Source of the DNA: Malus domestica
Taxonomy: Eukaryota; Streptophyta; Magnoliopsida; Rosales; Rosaceae
Direction: 5' to 3'
Length of the DNA stretch: 64,000 bases
NCBI RefSeq assembly: GCF_042453785.1
Contig: NC_091665.1
Coordinates: 9,433,501 to 9,497,500 of the forward strand
Below, in pieces: positions 59,647-64,000 of this stretch. Every line of letters begins with the position of its first letter. Within the stretch, counting starts at the first letter, position 1. A program made the translations under genes and the position numbers. The notes below the pieces were generated by a model that had not been told where the DNA came from, made no database searches, and saw nothing but the letters and a program-made list of their open reading frames with translations.

Positions 59647-61933
59647 CTATTCATTCTCATCTGAAGCCGAACCCCTGGCAGTATCACTCCGCGTCCTACC
59701 ATCATCCTCTGCATCCCCAAGATCCTCTTCACCATGCTGAGTCTGTGCATCAGCACTACCTTCATTATCAGACTCATCTTCGCTGCTAGGATCAACAGCA
59801 AGGACAAATGTCTCGCCCTTTCGATGATGCTCATCTATATCTTCGTGGTATTTTCGAAGAATGCTCCCATCATCATAACGATCAAGGACGGCCATCCATT
59901 TCCTTTTTTCAAAGCGAGCTTCTTGAGCACAGTAGGGTTTAATAGCAAGATGAAAGGTCGAAGAACTTAAGTATTCTTGCACAGCAGCCTCCCTTTCAGT
60001 TGGAATGCTTTTCTCCAGTTCAGAAATCTCAACTAAGGCACCATCCAATTCTCCCCTAACCTTGGATACCTCCAAGGTAGCCACCTCCAACTGTTTTTTA
60101 GTTGCCTCAAGCAATTTCTTAAGCCTTAGGTTCTCACCATTTCGCCTTTTCAAGCTCTCCATGGTTTCGTCCTTCAGTTGGAGAGCCTGAGTCAAAAGTC
60201 CCTTATTCCTTCGGGCCTCGTCCACAAGCTGCTTATTCTCCTTCAGTTTTGCCTTGTACCGCTCAACCTCTTGCAGTCTGTCGTGATACTCGGCCATGAC
60301 CTGCATGGCAAGACGATCATCACTACCTAAATAATGATAATAAAGAGGAAAAAGTAAGGAAATGACAAAGTAACACTCACATATGAAGACAGCTTCAACA
60401 TCCGGTCGCAATCCGATTCATCCTTAGCTAAGGGCTCTCCGAGCTCATCGAAGGCGAATCGACGCCCTGCCAAGCAATTATTGATATCCCCAAAATCCTT
60501 TGGCCGCGTGGCAACCCTCAAGTCCTTCCACGGGACACTGCCAGCTCTTTCCTTGCCTTTCCCCTCATGGCGGGAACCAGGATCACTTTCCTGGACAGTG
60601 TGCTCCATAGTAAGAGGAGGAGGCAACAGTCGGCTCCCTTCTCCTGCAACTATGGCAGCAGCATTTTCAACGGCCTCGACTCCAGTCTTCCTAAAGGCAG
60701 GCCCCTTAAGGACCCCATCTTGGGACTTAGGTCTAACGGATGGTTCCCCTCGGAACTTATGAATTTTCTTATGCGGTAGGATGTCTTCCGAAGGAACTAA
60801 CACTGGTGCTTTCCTTTTATTGGTGCTAGTCCCTGTTTTCTTGCTTACCTTCTCCACTGCATAAGGAAAATCAAAATAAGAAATACAACTTTCCAAATAA
60901 AGTAAGGAAAAGAGCAAAGTTTACATGAAGGATACAACTTACTCGATCGTCCCTGGCTCTCGGAAACTAAGGGTTGGAAACCGTACCGACGAAATAAGGG
61001 TCGTAGCTTGCTTAAGTGTCTATCCTCTTTGGGCACCCTCAACACCTTCTCTATGTCAGATAGCTCCTGCCCAAACAGTTTGATGGTGCCCCGCGTCACT
61101 ACATGAAGCAAAGTGTTAGAAGCAAGAAAAGACCACAACAAATAGCAAATAGTACGAACGGTTGATACGTTACAACCTACAGTCTGGAAGTGAGTAAGCA
61201 CACGTCGCTCAGGCGTGACACCCTTATCATACTCCCAATCATTATACAGAAAGCACCAACGGTTTTTCCATGTGTAGTATGCCTTTTTCTTACCATACAC
61301 AATACGCTCTCTCTCACTCCGACATGCACACTCGGCATAACCAGTGCATGATTTTGCTGGGCGCATCTTGTAACAGTAACGCCACTGATGGAAGGAAGGC
61401 TCACACAACCCACACTCCATCCAAATGATATAAAATCCAATCAAAGTATCCCAGAAACTAGGATTGAGTTGCCCAGGTGCATATCCGATCAAAGATAACA
61501 TCTTTTGCAACCACGGATGTAAAGGTAGTCTCACCCCTAAAGTCAGTAATATCTGGGTGTAGAACATAACATGACCCTGGGGAGGCTCAGAAGGCCATTC
61601 TTCATCATGTACCAAACGTATCCCTACACTACGAGGGATATTACATGACTGCCTTAGCGCCTCAACCTGCTTCTCATTATCTAACAAGTTATTCTTTAGA
61701 TGGTCTGCTGTGAACTCAGAGCGAACTATGGGTATGGCATCAAAAACAACCCCCTCACCCAACGCCATGGAGGAAGAACTAGCAATAGCTAAAGTTTGAC
61801 GGTTGGGAAGATCATCCAATGTTTCTCTAGTACAGGACTCTAACAAAGACCCTGAAGACTCCGACATTGCAGACTCAGACTTAGAGCTAAAGTTAGAAGA
61901 GCCCTCATCACTAGAACTTCCAGGCTCTGACAT
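59647..61933 (-). CDS. Antisense gene of the gypsy element (putative gypsy-type transposon protein)
   Basis: Multi-exon minus-strand gene inside the element, convergent with gag-pol. Proposed exons are 61933-61177, 61098-60943, 60856 to about 60377 and 60326-59647; the frame joins across all of them with GT/AG introns, the last donor being less canonical. Product about 690 residues: serine-rich acidic N terminus (MSEPGSSSDEGSSN); a domain with VRLPLHPWLQKMLSLIGYAP, QLNPSFWDTLIGFYI and YYTWKNRWCFLYND, typical of the plant 'putative gypsy type transposon' family (Pfam PF04195); a basic linker (STNKRKAPV, PHKKIHKF); a long coiled coil (about 60250-60000: EYHDRLQEVERYKAKL onward); and an acidic tail (SSEDESDNEGSADA). 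Antisense genes at this place occur in Tat-lineage elements such as Grande, Retand and Ogre relatives; the molecular role is unknown. No stop is present inside the proposed exons. Confidence 0.75.
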
Positions 61934-62119
61934 CTACAATAAGAAGAAACAAATTCTATCACTACATGCATGATCAAAACATAAGGAAGTTCCTATATTA
62001 CCCACATGAAGATGGTGCAAAGCGATGCCGGAACCCTTCTCAATCAGAAAGCAATCCGTCTTCCACAGTCACTACAAAACAAGCAAATGAAGACCGTGTC
62101 AAGCGCCAAAAAAAAAAAA

Positions 62120-62400
62120 AAAAAAAAACAGCTTCATCCAAAAAGCTTCACCCGAAAAGCTTCACCTCCAAAACTTCACCCAAAAAGCTTCATCCAAAAA
62201 GTTTCACCCAAAAAGCTTCACCTAAAAAAGCTTCACCCAAAAAAAAAACTTCACCTCCAAAAAGCTTCACCCAAAAAGCTTCACCTAAAAAAGCTTCACC
62301 CACAAAGCTTCACCTAAAAAGCTTCACCATCAAAGCTTCACCTAGAAAGCTTCAACACCAAAGCTTCACCTACAAAGCTTCAACACAAAACCTTGCTCCA
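62120..62400. repeat. 13-15-bp AAGCTTCACC tandem array in the gypsy 3' region
   Basis: About 20 degenerate copies of an AAAAGCTTCACCY unit, preceded by an A tract at 62108-62128. Each unit holds a HindIII-type AAGCTT. The frame running through it (KSFTPKSF / KASPKK repeats) is a by-product of the repeat. A similar CAAAGCTTCA motif recurs at 63940, near the window end. Confidence 0.9.
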
Positions 62401-62756
62401 AATAAACAAATTTTGTTCACAAAACCCAAGATGCCCTTGAACTTGTACAAAAACACTTGGGTAAACATAAACATTTTTTGTTTTACACCCACAAGGGCCC
62501 AAAATCTTCCTTCTTATTTATTCACTTATATATGTTCCCAAACATATTATAATAGATCCAACAACAAGCCAAAGTCCCAGGTTTCTTAATGGACAAAAGT
62601 ACAAGCAATTCATCAATAATGAAGGTGCTACAAAAATTGGAATCTGCCCCAAAATAGAAATCCAACCCAAGAGACTTTTTCTCTCTCTCCCTCTTCCGCC
62701 TCCTTTCATCTATCAAATTTCTGCAACCTCTGCTCTTCTCCAATGGAGCTGAATTT

Positions 62757-63430
62757 TGGACACCCTATAGTTTTTGAGCATATGAACAACTTTCAAGAAG
62801 GAACCATTTCTGTTTGAGCGACGGAAATTAAAGTGTTGAAGCTCCAAACATGACAGTCGGATTCTTGCAGATTTCGAAGCTGCTGTGATGTTTCGAAGAT
62901 CTGGAAATATTTAACCATTAGTTCATTCTGAATTTTTGATATGTTATGAAAGAGACGATGAGGAACAACTTCAATGAAGAAAGCATGCTGATCTGAACAA
63001 TAGAAAATGGATTTTCGAAGCTCACAACAAATCTGACGGGTTGACAGAAAAATAATAACCAGTCATTCATCATACCTGAATTGCTTGAGTTATACAGCTC
63101 CGAGGGATCTCAATTTTGGATATGTTGTAGTTCACAAGTTAAGGAACAACTTCGATGAAGAAAGTATGTTGATCTGAGCAAGAGAAAATGGAGTTTTTGA
63201 AGCTCACAACAAGTCTGACGCGTTGATATACAAATGACGAACAATCACTCATCATACCTGAATTTCTGGAGTTGTACTGCTCCGATGGATCTCCAATTCG
63301 GATATGTTGTAGTTCACGAGCTAAGGAACAACTTTCATGAAGATGGTTTTGCGATCTGAGCCACAGAAAATGGTGTTATATTGAAGAAAAGCTAAAGGTA
63401 GACTAAAGGAAAGCAAAAATGGTAAAGCAA
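62757..63430. repeat. About four 181-bp tandem units in the gypsy 3' untranslated region
   Basis: Copies start at about 62757 (diverged), 62938, 63119 and 63301, marked by TTTTGGATATGTTGTAGTTC-like starts, then GGAACAACTT, GATCTGAGC and GAAAATGG, with CATACCTGAATT near the end of the units. Spacing is 181-182 bp. This size and place fit the hypervariable 3' UTR repeats of Tat-lineage elements. Confidence 0.88.
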
Positions 63431-63583
63431 AGCAAAAGAAAAGCTAAAGGAAGACAAAATCATGGCACATGATAATGAGTCATACCCTACCCCTCATTGG
63501 ATTCGAATACACCCATCCTCCAAAATCATGACAAAGGCCACATTATAGATATCTGTACAAACATTCCAAAGAAAAAGGGAGGG

Positions 63584-63623
<40 letters not shown>

Positions 63624-64000
63624 CTAGGCCTCCACTTCTTTGGGCCTAACACATCTTCATAACAAAAAAAACAATATATGAAGAAAGAGCCCTGGGTTAC
63701 CACTTCGAAAAGAAACAAGTGAAGTTTTCCTACTCATGACATTGATTACTAGCTAGACACCTCATTCGGCAACTCTCTTCGCCTGAAGACTTGGGGGACT
63801 CCCACCATATGCTACTGCACCTTGATACTCGGCAGTCTCACAACCACTCAGTGACTTGGATTTTTCAAGTCTCCAACCGAGAAGTTTTCCTCACTCGGGA
63901 AATTAAGGGAACACTACCTCAAACTACATGCTTCACTCACAAAGCTTCAACAATACAGGTTTCAACAAAAGCAAAAATTCAAAGAACTTTATGAAGAAGA
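63431..64000. other. Gypsy 3' region continuing off the window
   Basis: Contains an A tract of about 33 bases at 63588-63620 and a CTTGGGGGACT stretch at 63790-63800 that could be a polypurine tract. What follows does not match the 5' LTR start, so the 3' LTR is either beyond the right edge or altered. Confidence 0.45.

Noticed and set aside
61966-62589. Lysine-rich repeat protein (KSFTPK / KASPKK)
   Set aside because: Produced by the AAGCTTCACC tandem array and an A tract in the gypsy 3' region; no conserved frame or start.
62757-63430. CRISPR-like array
   Set aside because: The units are 181 bp with no short repeat/unique spacer pattern, and the genome is a plant nuclear one.
63790-64000. 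3' LTR of the gypsy element
   Set aside because: A possible polypurine tract is present at 63790, but the following sequence does not match the 5' LTR start, so I could not support it.

Overview
This is a nuclear window from a dicot plant. The coding content (REV3, mitochondrial ribosomal protein L2, an ILK1-type Raf-like kinase, a YEATS protein, a SAUR) is split by short AT-rich introns with GT/AG borders. The rest is nested plant transposons: Ty1/copia, Tat-lineage Ty3/gypsy, CACTA, hAT, MULE-like and Tourist-like elements. No species can be named from sequence alone; a woody rosid such as Rosaceae is my guess.

Left third (1-12.3 kb), gene region: the 3' end of REV3 with two in-frame stops in its penultimate exon; an intact nuclear gene for the C-terminal half of mitochondrial RPL2 (5069-6507); and an ILK1-like ankyrin/kinase gene (7793-11346) that is clearly a pseudogene, with lost ankyrin exons, three frameshifts and a nonsense codon. 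From 12.3 to 20 kb lies a wrecked Ty1/copia element beside a CACTA element. Both are broken at the same two points, and a single inversion of about 2.45 kb (16557 to about 19010) explains both breaks. From 20.9 to 23.2 kb is a probable solo LTR with a 5-bp target duplication, interrupted by a 1.05-kb non-autonomous hAT.

Middle (24.6-40.4 kb): an intact six-exon YAF9/GAS41-like YEATS gene (24606-28278); a complete young Ty1/copia insertion (29332-34308; two differences between its 380-bp LTRs; target duplication ATTAT) whose single frame is cut by one TGA; a Tourist-like MITE; and a single-exon SAUR gene with a TATA box (39388-39844), followed by a recent 110-bp tandem duplication.

Right part (42.6-64 kb), almost all transposon: a 1.83-kb hAT-type element with perfect 8-bp target duplications and CGGTT-rich ends, carrying an exon of a RABE/Rab8 GTPase and an exon of cytochrome c on the same strand (gene capture); a probable non-LTR insertion; a 170-bp MULE-type MITE; two decayed Ty1/copia remnants; and a large Tat-lineage Ty3/gypsy element running off the right edge. 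That element has a TATA-bearing 5' LTR, one gag-pol frame with two stops, an archaeal-type second RNase H, an intron-containing antisense gene, and a 3' region with a 13-15-bp repeat array and about four 181-bp tandem units.

The cellular genes do not form a pathway. REV3 (lesion synthesis), RPL2 (organelle translation), YAF9 (chromatin) and SAUR (auxin growth response) act independently. Damage to REV3 and ILK1 around an intact RPL2 looks like gene loss from one copy of a duplicated segment, which is inference.
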